A stretch of 64,000 nt of DNA, from NCBI RefSeq assembly GCF_001423695.1, contig NZ_LMOZ01000002.1:496658-560657 (forward strand). Reading direction: 5' to 3'. The notes under the pieces are model-generated. The model had not been told where the DNA came from and searched no databases. It saw only the letters and a program-made list of their open reading frames with translations. Within the stretch, counting starts at the first letter, position 1; each line of letters opens with the position of its first letter. A program made the translations under genes and the position numbers. This document shows, in pieces, positions 8,525 to 15,604 of the stretch. This stretch comes from Leifsonia sp. Leaf336. GTDB taxonomy: Bacteria > Actinomycetota > Actinomycetes > Actinomycetales > Microbacteriaceae.

Positions 8525-9555
8525 TCACGCTCAACCGGCTGCTCTTCCTCGGGCTCGGGGCGCTGTTCTCTGCCTACCACCTGTTCCTCGCGCTGTCGTC
8601 GCTGTCGATTCCCGGCACCCCGGGCCCGGCGATCGTGGCGATGGTGCTCTACGCCGTCGCGACGGTCATCAGCCTGTGGCCGACGAGCCCCACCAAGATG
8701 CCGTTGTGGCTCGCAGCCTTCGATCTCGCGGTCTGCGTCGTCATCCCGATCCTGGTCACCAGCGAGCTGAACCCGGCCAAGGACAACGGCTACGCGACCT
8801 GGTACGTCGCGGCGGTGGGAACGCTCATGACGATCGCCGCCGTGCGACGTCAGCAGTTCGTCGCGTGGGTCGGCGTGGGCTTCCTCGCGGTGCAGACCGT
8901 CGTCTGGGCCGGCCCCGGCGCGCTCGCCGGGCTCGGCGTCATCGGCTCCGTCGTCTGGGTCGGCGTCGCCGTCGTGATCTCCGGTTCGCTGGCGAAGGCG
9001 GGGCGCGACGCGCTCCAGTTCGCGCGGGCCGAGCGGGAGGCCACCGAGTGGCAGGCGGCGCAGGAGGCGCACGTGATGGAGCGTCAGCTCCGGCTGCGGC
9101 AGACCTATCGGGTGGCCGCGCCGATGCTCGCCGAGATCGTCCGCAGGGGCGGCGACCTCACGGAGGCCGAGCGCCGGGAGTGCCGCTACCTGGAGGGCGC
9201 GATCCGTGATGAGATCCGCGGCCGCCGCCTGCTCAACGACGACGTGCGTCGCGAGGTCATGGACGCCCGACGGCGCGGCGTGGTCGTGAGCCTGCTCGAC
9301 GAGGGCGGCATCGACGACCTCGATCAGAGCGGCTTGGAGGCCGTCCTCCGCCGTCTGGCGGATGCGATCCGCGGCACCACGACCGACAAGCTGATCGTGC
9401 GCACCGTGCCGCGGTCGTCCAAGACGGCCGTCACGGTCGTCGGCCTCCGCATGTCGGACGACGGCGCCGCCAACGCGCTCGGAGCCGAGTCGGACGACGA
9501 CGAGGTCGACCTCTGGCTCGAGATCCCGCGCCCCCTGGTCGCCGCGACCCGCTGA
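8521..9555 (+). CDS. Membrane protein resembling a degenerate histidine kinase
   Basis: A 344-residue protein, overlapping the kinase stop codon by four bases (ATGA), so it belongs to the signalling operon. Residues about 1-160 hold five or six hydrophobic segments laid out like those of the kinase before it. Then comes a charged helical linker (AREALQ-like region, QEAHVMERQLRLRQTYRV) and a domain of about 150 residues. I see no phosphoacceptor histidine box and no DDGRG-type glycine box, although the C-terminal order of elements recalls a worn ATPase domain. A role as kinase partner or regulator is inference from position and layout. It could also be an unrelated membrane protein. Confidence 0.6.
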   Translation: MITLNRLLFLGLGALFSAYHLFLALSSLSIPGTPGPAIVAMVLYAVATVISLWPTSPTKMPLWLAAFDLAVCVVIPILVTSELNPAKDNGYATWYVAAVGTLMTIAAVRRQQFVAWVGVGFLAVQTVVWAGPGALAGLGVIGSVVWVGVAVVISGSLAKAGRDALQFARAEREATEWQAAQEAHVMERQLRLRQTYRVAAPMLAEIVRRGGDLTEAERRECRYLEGAIRDEIRGRRLLNDDVRREVMDARRRGVVVSLLDEGGIDDLDQSGLEAVLRRLADAIRGTTTDKLIVRTVPRSSKTAVTVVGLRMSDDGAANALGAESDDDEVDLWLEIPRPLVAATR

Positions 9556-9565
9556 CGCGCGCGAG

Positions 9566-9614
9566 GGGCACGTTGTTGTCCCTTTCGCGCGCCGAAAGGG
9601 ACAACAACGTGCCC
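9566..9614. terminator. 22-bp perfect inverted repeat after the signalling operon
   Basis: Left arm 9566-9587 (starts GGGCACGTTGTTG) pairs perfectly with right arm 9593-9614 around a five-base loop. It begins 11 bases after the stop of the third operon gene. A terminator role is likely, but no T-run follows and the stem is much longer than usual, so a repeat element or processed RNA end is possible. Confidence 0.6.
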
Positions 9615-9648
9615 TTCGGCGAGCGACGAAGGCGCCCTTAACGAGGTG

Positions 9649-9682
9649 AAAGGGGCCGACACCCGAATTGTCGACCCCTTTT
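9649..9682 (+). terminator. Stem-loop ending in TTTT, probable intrinsic terminator
   Basis: AAAGGGGCCGACA (9649-9661) pairs with TGTCGACCCCTTTT (9669-9682) with one G-T pair and a seven-base loop. The right arm ends in four T on the plus strand, and the left arm supplies A residues for the other direction. This is the best intrinsic-terminator candidate of the cluster of stem-loops here. Confidence 0.55.
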
Positions 9683-9690
9683 CAAACCCC

Positions 9691-9725
9691 GAGTCAGGGC
9701 GACAACCCGAATATCGCCCTGACTC
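9691..9725. repeat. 12-bp perfect inverted repeat
   Basis: GAGTCAGGGCGA (9691-9702) pairs perfectly with TCGCCCTGACTC (9714-9725), loop of 11 bases. It is the third of four successive stem-loops between 9566 and 9765. Confidence 0.6.
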
Positions 9726-9735
9726 GCCCCCAAAG

Positions 9736-9765
9736 CACTCGCCCGCTTACCCTAGTCGGCGAGTG
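9736..9765. repeat. 8-bp perfect inverted repeat, fourth stem-loop of the series
   Basis: CACTCGCC (9736-9743) pairs with GGCGAGTG (9758-9765). Shorter and weaker than its three neighbours, but it continues the regular spacing. Confidence 0.45.
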
Positions 9766-9981
9766 ATTGGCGGTGTAACTCACGAGGAGAGACACCTAGC
9801 AACAACAATATTGTCGGGTCGTCCGAGAAATACATAGTCGTCATTTTGGGGGACCCAGGGGGACAGCCCCGAGGTCGCCGAAAGGACGTTGTGGCGGATT
9901 CTGGCGGTTCCTCCCGTGTCCCACGAGTGGGGGCCTCCCCGATCGGGGTACATCAGGGGTCGAAACGGGACCGGCCGGGGT
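9766..9981. other. Intergenic region with a locally AT-rich patch; no gene recognised
   Basis: Between the stem-loop series and the convergent accE gene. Bases about 9780-9860 are clearly richer in A/T than the surroundings and contain the 10-bp palindrome ACAATATTGT (9805-9814) and a GAGGAGAG that is not followed by an open frame. GGGGGACCCAGGGGGAC then repeats GGGGGAC. I see no convincing protein or known RNA. A leftover promoter/leader or small RNA gene is possible. Confidence 0.4.
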
Positions 9982-10236
9982 TCAGCCGGAGAACGAGCGC
10001 CAGGCGCCAGGGCCGCCGTCGAGCGGCCGGCGGAGACTGCGCTGCGTGCGCTCCCAGCCGTCAGGGCCCTGCTGCGGGCGAGCGGCTCGAGCCGCCGCTG
10101 CCGCCTCGGCGGCCGCCGTCGCCAGCACCGCGGTGACGGCGGCGACCTCCTCGGGCGTCACGCCCTTCGTGAGGAACCGCAACTGCGACGGGTCGAGCGG
10201 GGACGGGTCCGTCGATGCCGCGTGCGCGCCGCTCAC
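9982..10236 (-). CDS. accE: Acyl-CoA carboxylase epsilon subunit (AccE-like)
   Basis: An 84-residue protein starting at GTG 10236, whose GTGA overlaps the stop of the beta-subunit gene. The segment [20 protein letters not shown] is the hallmark of the small actinobacterial epsilon subunit, which binds the beta subunit and promotes assembly of the holo-carboxylase. An Ala-rich helix follows, then the Trp/Arg-rich end [10 protein letters not shown] typical of these proteins. It is easily missed because it is short and its opposite strand stays open. Function is assigned from this motif and from strict coupling to accD. Confidence 0.85.
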   Translation of the reverse strand: MSGAHAASTDPSPLDPSQLRFLTKGVTPEEVAAVTAVLATAAAEAAAAARAARPQQGPDGWERTQRSLRRPLDGGPGAWRSFSG

Positions 10237-11846
10237 AGCGGGATGTTCCCGTGCTTCTTCGGCGGCATCGCCGCACGCTTGGTGCGCAGCGCCCGCAGCG
10301 CCTTGATGACCGAGATGCGGGTCGCGGCCGGCTCGATGACACCGTCGAGCTCTCCGCGCTCCGCCGCGAGGAACGGGCTGGCCACGTTGTAGGTGTACTC
10401 GCTGGCGAGGCGGGCGCGCACGGCGGCGACGTCCTCTCCGGCCTCCTCTGCGCGCTTGATCTCGCCGCGGTAGAGGATGTTGACCGCGCCCTGGCCGCCC
10501 ATCACCGCGATCTCGGCGGTGGGCCATGCCAGGTTCATGTCGGCCCCGAGCTGCTTGGAGCCCATGACGATGTACGCGCCGCCGTACGCCTTGCGCGTGA
10601 TGATCGTGACGAGCGGCACGGTCGCCTCGGCGTACGCGTACAGCAGCTTGGCGCCGCGACGGATGACGCCGGTCCACTCCTGGTCGGTGCCCGGCAGGTA
10701 GCCGGGGACGTCGACGAGGGTGAGGATCGGGATGCTGAAGGCGTCGCAGAAGCGCACGAAGCGCGACGCCTTCTCGCCGGCGTCGATGTTCAGGGTGCCG
10801 GCCATCGAGCTCGGCTGGTTGGCGACGATGCCAACCGAGCGGCCCTCCACGCGTGCGAAGCCGATGACGATGTTCGGAGCGAAGAGCGGCTGCACCTCCA
10901 GGAACTCGCCGTCGTCGACGATCCCCTCGATGATGGTGGTCACGTCGTACGGCTGGTTGGGCGAGTCGGGGATGATCGTGTCGAGCCGGCGGTCGGCGTC
11001 GGTGATCTCGAGCTCGGGCTCCGACTCGAACACCGGCAGCTCGGCGAGGTTGTTCTGCGGCAGGTAGCTGAGAAGGGTGCGCGCGTAGTCGAGTGCGTCC
11101 TCCTCGTCGCTCGCGAGGTAATGGGAGACGCCGGAGACCTTGTTGTGGGTCAGCGCTCCGCCGAGCTCCTCGAACCCGACGTCCTCGCCGGTGACGGTCT
11201 TGATGACGTCGGGGCCGGTGACGAACATGTGGCTCGACTTGTCGACCATGATCACGAAGTCGGTGAGCGCGGGGGAGTAGACGGCGCCGCCTGCGGCCGG
11301 TCCCATCACGATGGAGATCTGCGGGATGACGCCGGAGGCGGCGGTGTTGCGGCGGAAGATCTCGCCGTACTTGCCGAGCGCGACCACGCCCTCCTGGATG
11401 CGGGCGCCGCCGGAGTCGAGGATGCCGATCATCGGAACGCCGGTCTTGATGGCGTGGTCCATGACCTTGATGATCTTCTCGCCCGCCACCTCGCCGAGGC
11501 TGCCGCCGAAGATGGTGAAGTCCTGGCTGAAGACCGCGACATTGCGGCCGTGGATGGTGCCGACGCCCGTGACGACCGCGTCGCCGTAGGGCCGCTTGGC
11601 CTCCATGCCGAACGCGTGCGTGCGGTGCCGCACGAACTCGTCGAACTCGACGAACGAGCCATGATCGAGCAGCAGGTCGATGCGCTCGCGCGCGGTCAGC
11701 TTGCCCTTGGCATGCTGCTTCTCGATGGCTGCCTGGCCGCTCGCGGTCACGGCCTCGTGGAACCGCTCCTTGAGGTCGGCGAGCTTGCCGGCGGTCGTGA
11801 AGGGATCGGGGGTCTGACGTGCTTCGGTGTCGGTCACGCCGTTCAC
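10233..11846 (-). CDS. pccB: Acetyl/propionyl-CoA carboxylase beta subunit (carboxyltransferase)
   Basis: A 537-residue carboxyltransferase that moves the carboxyl group from carboxybiotin to acetyl- or propionyl-CoA; its partner is the biotin carboxylase/BCCP protein at 2694-4457. Carboxyltransferase N- and C-terminal domains occupy about 25-280 and 290-525. Family motifs include [30 protein letters not shown] and [15 protein letters not shown]. Start GTG 11846 is supported by GGAAGG five bases upstream; an in-frame GTG nine bases later is weaker. Translationally coupled to accE downstream and divergent from birA. Acyl-CoA preference cannot be read from sequence alone. Confidence 0.95.
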   Translation of the reverse strand: MNGVTDTEARQTPDPFTTAGKLADLKERFHEAVTASGQAAIEKQHAKGKLTARERIDLLLDHGSFVEFDEFVRHRTHAFGMEAKRPYGDAVVTGVGTIHGRNVAVFSQDFTIFGGSLGEVAGEKIIKVMDHAIKTGVPMIGILDSGGARIQEGVVALGKYGEIFRRNTAASGVIPQISIVMGPAAGGAVYSPALTDFVIMVDKSSHMFVTGPDVIKTVTGEDVGFEELGGALTHNKVSGVSHYLASDEEDALDYARTLLSYLPQNNLAELPVFESEPELEITDADRRLDTIIPDSPNQPYDVTTIIEGIVDDGEFLEVQPLFAPNIVIGFARVEGRSVGIVANQPSSMAGTLNIDAGEKASRFVRFCDAFSIPILTLVDVPGYLPGTDQEWTGVIRRGAKLLYAYAEATVPLVTIITRKAYGGAYIVMGSKQLGADMNLAWPTAEIAVMGGQGAVNILYRGEIKRAEEAGEDVAAVRARLASEYTYNVASPFLAAERGELDGVIEPAATRISVIKALRALRTKRAAMPPKKHGNIPL

Positions 11847-11922
11847 TCTACCTTCCAGCCGAACGGCGATGCCGTCTACGGAATCCTACAAATCCGGGAG
11901 GATTCGCTGGCAGAATTGGGCA

Positions 11923-12684
11923 ATGAGCTTCCGCCGCAGCCGAGCCGTCGTCCCCGTCCTCGAGGTGCTCACCGAGGCCGCCTCCACCAACGACGTGCTG
12001 CAGTCGCGGGCGGGCGACCTGCCCGACCTCGCGGTGGTCGTGACCGACAATCAGACGGGAGGCCGCGGCCGGCTGGGCCGGGTCTGGGTCTCGCCCCCCG
12101 GCAAGTCGCTGGCCATCTCGGTGCTGCTGCGCCCGGAGGGCCTCGCCCCCGAGGCGCTCGGCTGGTTCCCGCTGCTCGCCGGAGTGGCGATGAGCCGTGC
12201 GCTCGCGGGCTTCACGACCCGTGACGTGTCGGTCAAGTGGCCCAACGACGTCCTGATCGATGAGGCGAAGGTGAGCGGAATCCTCTCGGAGCTGCTGCCC
12301 GGGATGGACGGCGTGATCGTGGGCGCCGGGGTGAACCTCACGCTCGAGCGCGACGAGTTGCCGACGCCGACCTCCACGTCGCTCGCGCTGGCCGGCGCGG
12401 TCGACGTCGACCCCGACGCTGTGCTCGCCGCCTATCTGACGCAGCTCAGCGTGCTCTACCGCGAGTTCGTGGCGGCGGGAGGGGACCCGATCACCAGCGC
12501 GCTGCGCGACGTGGTCGCCGAGGCCTGCCACACTCTCGGTCGCTCGGTGCGCGTCGAGCTTCCCGGAGGCGACGTGCTGCTCGGCACCGCGACGGCCATC
12601 GACGAGACCGGCCGGCTGATCGTGGAGTCGGATGCGGGGCCGACCGCAGTGGCGGCGGGCGACGTGACACACCTGCGGTATTAA
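11923..12684 (+). CDS. birA: Biotin-[acetyl-CoA-carboxylase] ligase, class I
   Basis: A 253-residue enzyme that activates biotin with ATP and joins it to the EAMKM lysine of BCCP. The biotinyl-AMP binding loop is GGRGRLGRVWVSP (about 48-60). KWPNDVLIDEAKVSGIL and VIVGAGVNL are further catalytic-domain signatures, and a small C-terminal SH3-like domain ends the protein. There is no N-terminal helix-turn-helix, so unlike E. coli BirA it is not a repressor. It starts 76 bases from the divergent accD start, so carboxylase and ligase genes share a promoter region. The ATG at 11923 is chosen over upstream in-frame codons, which would run into the accD start region. Confidence 0.95.
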   Translation: MSFRRSRAVVPVLEVLTEAASTNDVLQSRAGDLPDLAVVVTDNQTGGRGRLGRVWVSPPGKSLAISVLLRPEGLAPEALGWFPLLAGVAMSRALAGFTTRDVSVKWPNDVLIDEAKVSGILSELLPGMDGVIVGAGVNLTLERDELPTPTSTSLALAGAVDVDPDAVLAAYLTQLSVLYREFVAAGGDPITSALRDVVAEACHTLGRSVRVELPGGDVLLGTATAIDETGRLIVESDAGPTAVAAGDVTHLRY

Positions 12685-13241
12685 TGGGAGACATGAGCAG
12701 TACGCCGGAGGGTTCGCCCGCGCCGCCTCCGGAGCGGGTCATCGCCCGTCTCCGGTCCAACGCCCGCGCGATGTTCTGGCCGAGCCTGGCGCTCATCGCC
12801 GTCGCCGGCGGAGTCGGCTACTTCGCGGGGCGCGTGTCCGAAGTGTGGGAGGTCGTCCTGCTCTGGTCTGCCGCAGCCGTCGCGATCCTCCTGCTGTTCC
12901 TGCTGCCGCTCGCGATCTGGCTGAGCCGCCGGTACACCATCACGACCCGGAGGCTCATCCTGCGCCACGGCTTCTTCGTGCGCGTGCGCCAGGAGCTTCT
13001 GCACAGCCGCGGCTATGACGTGGCGGTGAAGCGCACGTGGCTGCAGAGCATGTTCCGCTCGGGCGACGTGCGGATCAACTCCGGCCTCGACCACCCCGTG
13101 GTGCTCAGAGACGTGCCGAAGGCCGATCAGGTGCAGAGCGCGCTGAGCGAGCTGATGGAGCACGCGCAGACGATCGTCGCCGTGCGCCGCCAGCAGTCGG
13201 AGTCAGTCTCCGACGAGACCACCGTCTGGGGTTCGCGCTAG
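12684..13241 (+). CDS. Membrane protein with bacterial PH domain (bPH2/YdbS-like)
   Basis: A 185-residue protein. Two hydrophobic segments (about 30-50 and 58-78) are followed by a bacterial Pleckstrin-homology domain beginning RRYTITTRRLILRHGFF, the usual opening of the family, and continuing through VRINSGLDHPVVLRDVPKAD. Such proteins sit in the membrane with the PH domain in the cytoplasm; their role is poorly known. ATG 12684 overlaps the birA stop by one base; a second ATG at 12693, close behind GGGAG, could be used instead and would remove three residues. The 3' end overlaps the convergent GtrA-like gene by 39 bases. Confidence 0.8.
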   Translation: MGDMSSTPEGSPAPPPERVIARLRSNARAMFWPSLALIAVAGGVGYFAGRVSEVWEVVLLWSAAAVAILLLFLLPLAIWLSRRYTITTRRLILRHGFFVRVRQELLHSRGYDVAVKRTWLQSMFRSGDVRINSGLDHPVVLRDVPKADQVQSALSELMEHAQTIVAVRRQQSESVSDETTVWGSR

Positions 13242-13760
13242 CGTCGAGCCGGTCACGGGCTCGGTCTGCGGCGCCTTTGCGGCCTCCGCGACCTGCATCT
13301 TGCGCTCCGCGCGGACGGGGGAGAACACCCACCAGCGGTACAGCGCGAAGCGGAACAGCATCCCGAGCGCCAGCCCGACGACGTTCGCCGAGATGTTGTC
13401 GGCGACCGGGTTCGCCAGGCCGAGCAGGTAGTGCGACACCCAGATGCACAGCAGCGGGATGCCGGTGCCCGTGGCGAGGCTGACGACGAAGAACTCGACG
13501 CCCTCGCGGGCGGCGTTCTGCTGACGCTGGCCCGAGAACGCCCAGTACCGGTTGCCGATCCAGTTGGTCAGGATCGCGATGACTGTGGCGATGATCGTGG
13601 AGTAGATCGTGGCGTGGTGCACGTTGCGCAGCACGATCAGCAGCATCACGTTGAAGACCACGAGATTCACGCCGAAGCCCACCGCACCGACTGCGCCGAA
13701 CTTGATCAGCTGCGGGAGGAGGCGGGCCTTGCTCGCCGTGGCGTTCGTCTCGGTCGTCAT
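13203..13760 (-). CDS. GtrA-like membrane protein
   Basis: A 185-residue protein with four hydrophobic segments, the hallmark of the GtrA/DPMS_synt family of small membrane proteins. Family members help move lipid-linked sugars or anchor polyprenyl-phosphate glycosyltransferases. Conserved features seen are KFGAVGAVGFGVNLVVF in the first helix, NWIGNRYWAFSG after the second, and RFALYRWWVFSP after the fourth. The start ATG 13760 begins the homologous part; the frame open further upstream is non-conserved and has no supporting ribosome site. Its natural partner could be a GtrB-like transferase such as the one at 56899 in this window, though the genes are far apart. Confidence 0.85.
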   Translation of the reverse strand: MTTETNATASKARLLPQLIKFGAVGAVGFGVNLVVFNVMLLIVLRNVHHATIYSTIIATVIAILTNWIGNRYWAFSGQRQQNAAREGVEFFVVSLATGTGIPLLCIWVSHYLLGLANPVADNISANVVGLALGMLFRFALYRWWVFSPVRAERKMQVAEAAKAPQTEPVTGSTLARTPDGGLVGD

Positions 13761-13879
13761 GCTCCAGCCAAGGGATGCGGGAAGATAGGAGTGCGTTCGC
13801 CACATTACGCGAGGCGGCGCGCCCATATCTGGGAGTTGCCCGCGCAGCGTGTGAAGAGTATCGAGGAGACACATCGGAG

Positions 13880-15019
13880 ATGGCCAGGAACACGATCGGA
13901 GTCATCGGCGGCGGTCAGCTGGCACGGATGATGATCCCACCGGCGGTCGCGCTCGGAATCGACATCCGCGTCCTCGAGGAGGCCGAGGGGATGAGCGCCG
14001 ACCTCGCTGCCACCGGCGTCGGCGACTACCGCGATCTCGACACCGTGCTCGCCTTCGCCGAGACCGTCGACGTCGTGACGTTCGACCATGAGCACGTACC
14101 TCCGGCGATCCTCCGCGAGCTGGTGTCCCGCGGGATCCCGGTGCACCCCGGGCCGGACGCCCTGCTCTACGCGCAGGACAAGCTGCAGATGCGCGCTAAG
14201 CTCAGCGAGCTCGGCCTCCCCGTGCCCGACTGGGCCGCCGTGGAGTCAGCCGACGAGCTCGGCGCCTTCCTCGCGGACCACGGAGGCCGTGCGGTCGTCA
14301 AGACGGCGCGCGGAGGCTACGACGGCAAGGGCGTCCGCGTAGTGACGGAGGCGTCGGGCGCCGACGACTGGTTCCTCGCGCTCGCCGAGGACGGCCGCGG
14401 CGGGGCGTTGCTGGTGGAGGAGCTCGTCGACTTCCGGCGGGAGCTCGCCCAGCTGGTCGCCCGCCGGCCCTCCGGCGAGATCGCGTCGTGGCCGGTCGTC
14501 GAGACCGTGCAGAAGAACGGCGTGTGCGCCGAGGTGATCGCTCCGGCTCCTGGCTCCGCGGGCCGGGTCGCCCAGGTCTCGGCCGAGATCGCGAACCGCG
14601 TCGCCGAGGGCCTCGGCGTCACCGGCGTGCTCGCCGTCGAACTGTTCGAGACCACCGACGGCCGCGTGCTGATCAACGAGCTGGCGATGCGGCCGCACAA
14701 CAGCGGCCACTGGTCGATCGAGGGGGCGGTGACCGGCCAGTTCGAGCAGCATCTGCGCTCCGTCCTCGACCTGCCGCTCGGTTCCACCGACATGCGCGAG
14801 GAGTGGTCGGTCATGGTCAACATCCTCGGCGGCCCCGCGGAGGGGACGCTGCAGGACCGCTACCCAGCGGCCCTGGCGGCGCATCCAGAGGCGAAGTTCC
14901 ACGGCTACGGAAAGGCGCCGCGCCCCGGCCGCAAGGTCGGACACGTGACGGTCACGGGCGACGACCTCGACGACGTCGTCTATAACGCACGGGCGGCGGC
15001 GGCGTTCTTCGAGGGGTGA
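13880..15019 (+). CDS. purK: 5-(carboxyamino)imidazole ribonucleotide synthase
   Basis: A 379-residue ATP-grasp enzyme. It converts AIR, ATP and bicarbonate to N5-CAIR in purine synthesis; PurE, encoded next, then moves the carboxyl group. It begins IGVIGGGQLARMMIPPAV, the PurK signature, has VKTARGGYDGKGVRV as the ATP-grasp loop, and ends with INELAMRPHNSGHWSIEG in the catalytic centre. ATG 13880 follows GAGGAGA with about ten bases spacing. The stop codon TGA (15017-15019) lies in the first copy of a 21-bp tandem duplication, and the reading frame continues open into purE, so the two genes are in the same frame. Confidence 0.95.
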   Translation: MARNTIGVIGGGQLARMMIPPAVALGIDIRVLEEAEGMSADLAATGVGDYRDLDTVLAFAETVDVVTFDHEHVPPAILRELVSRGIPVHPGPDALLYAQDKLQMRAKLSELGLPVPDWAAVESADELGAFLADHGGRAVVKTARGGYDGKGVRVVTEASGADDWFLALAEDGRGGALLVEELVDFRRELAQLVARRPSGEIASWPVVETVQKNGVCAEVIAPAPGSAGRVAQVSAEIANRVAEGLGVTGVLAVELFETTDGRVLINELAMRPHNSGHWSIEGAVTGQFEQHLRSVLDLPLGSTDMREEWSVMVNILGGPAEGTLQDRYPAALAAHPEAKFHGYGKAPRPGRKVGHVTVTGDDLDDVVYNARAAAAFFEG

Positions 15020-15043
15020 GTGGCGTTCTTCGAGGGGCGAGTG
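15002..15043. repeat. 21-bp tandem duplication across the purK stop codon
   Basis: Copy 1 at 15002-15022 and copy 2 at 15023-15043 (unit begins GCGTTCTTCGAGGGG) differ at one base, T15017 versus C15038. That T makes the TGA stop of purK; copy 2 reads CGA. The encoded tail (AFFEG) is thus present twice, once before and once after the stop. Confidence 0.85.
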
Positions 15044-15100
15044 GCGACCTCCCGCGCGCCTAACCCGGCCGCGCCGCACGGCGCCCCTATCCTGGTTGCC

Positions 15101-15604
15101 ATGCCCGCCCCCTCCCAGCCCCTGGTGTCCGTCGTGATGGGTTCGGACTCGGACTGGTCGGTGATGCAGGAGGCATCCCGGCTGCTCGACGAATTCGGTG
15201 TCGCCCATGAGGTGGAGGTCGTCTCCGCCCACCGCACGCCGGAGAAGATGATCCGTTTCGGCAAGGAGGCCGCGGGCCGCGGCATCCGCGTCATCATCGC
15301 CGGCGCGGGCGGCGCCGCCCACCTGCCCGGCATGCTCGCCGCCGTCACGACCCTCCCGGTCGTCGGCGTTCCCGTTCCGCTTGCGCGACTGGATGGCCTC
15401 GACTCCCTGCTGTCCATCGTGCAGATGCCCGCCGGAGTGCCGGTCGCGACCGTGTCGATCGGTGGCGCGCGTAACGCCGGGCTCCTCGCCGTCAAGATCC
15501 TCGCGACCGCCGACCCCGCCCTCTCGTCCGCGCTGTCCCGCTTCGCCGCCGACCTCGAGGCGAGCGTCGAGGAGAAGAACCGGGCGCTGAAGTCGAAGCT
15601 ATGA
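15101..15604 (+). CDS. purE: 5-(carboxyamino)imidazole ribonucleotide mutase (class I PurE)
   Basis: A 167-residue enzyme that rearranges N5-CAIR to CAIR. Signatures: [10 protein letters not shown] at the substrate site, [11 protein letters not shown] with the conserved His, [20 protein letters not shown], and [21 protein letters not shown]. The length is normal for class I PurE. ATG 15101 is the start of the conserved part. The frame is open back through an 81-base in-frame extension to the purK stop, but that extension includes the duplicated AFFEG peptide and is not conserved enzyme sequence. The stop overlaps the LCP gene start (ATGA), so purK, purE and the LCP gene likely form one transcript. 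Confidence 0.95.
   Translation: MPAPSQPLVSVVMGSDSDWSVMQEASRLLDEFGVAHEVEVVSAHRTPEKMIRFGKEAAGRGIRVIIAGAGGAAHLPGMLAAVTTLPVVGVPVPLARLDGLDSLLSIVQMPAGVPVATVSIGGARNAGLLAVKILATADPALSSALSRFAADLEASVEEKNRALKSKL

Noticed and set aside
10215-12224. Plus-strand open frame opposite pccB
   Set aside because: Antisense to a clearly conserved carboxyltransferase and without any domain.
15020-15100. N-terminal extension of PurE starting at GTG 15020
   Set aside because: It repeats the PurK tail because of the tandem duplication and is not conserved enzyme sequence; ATG 15101 begins the PurE core.
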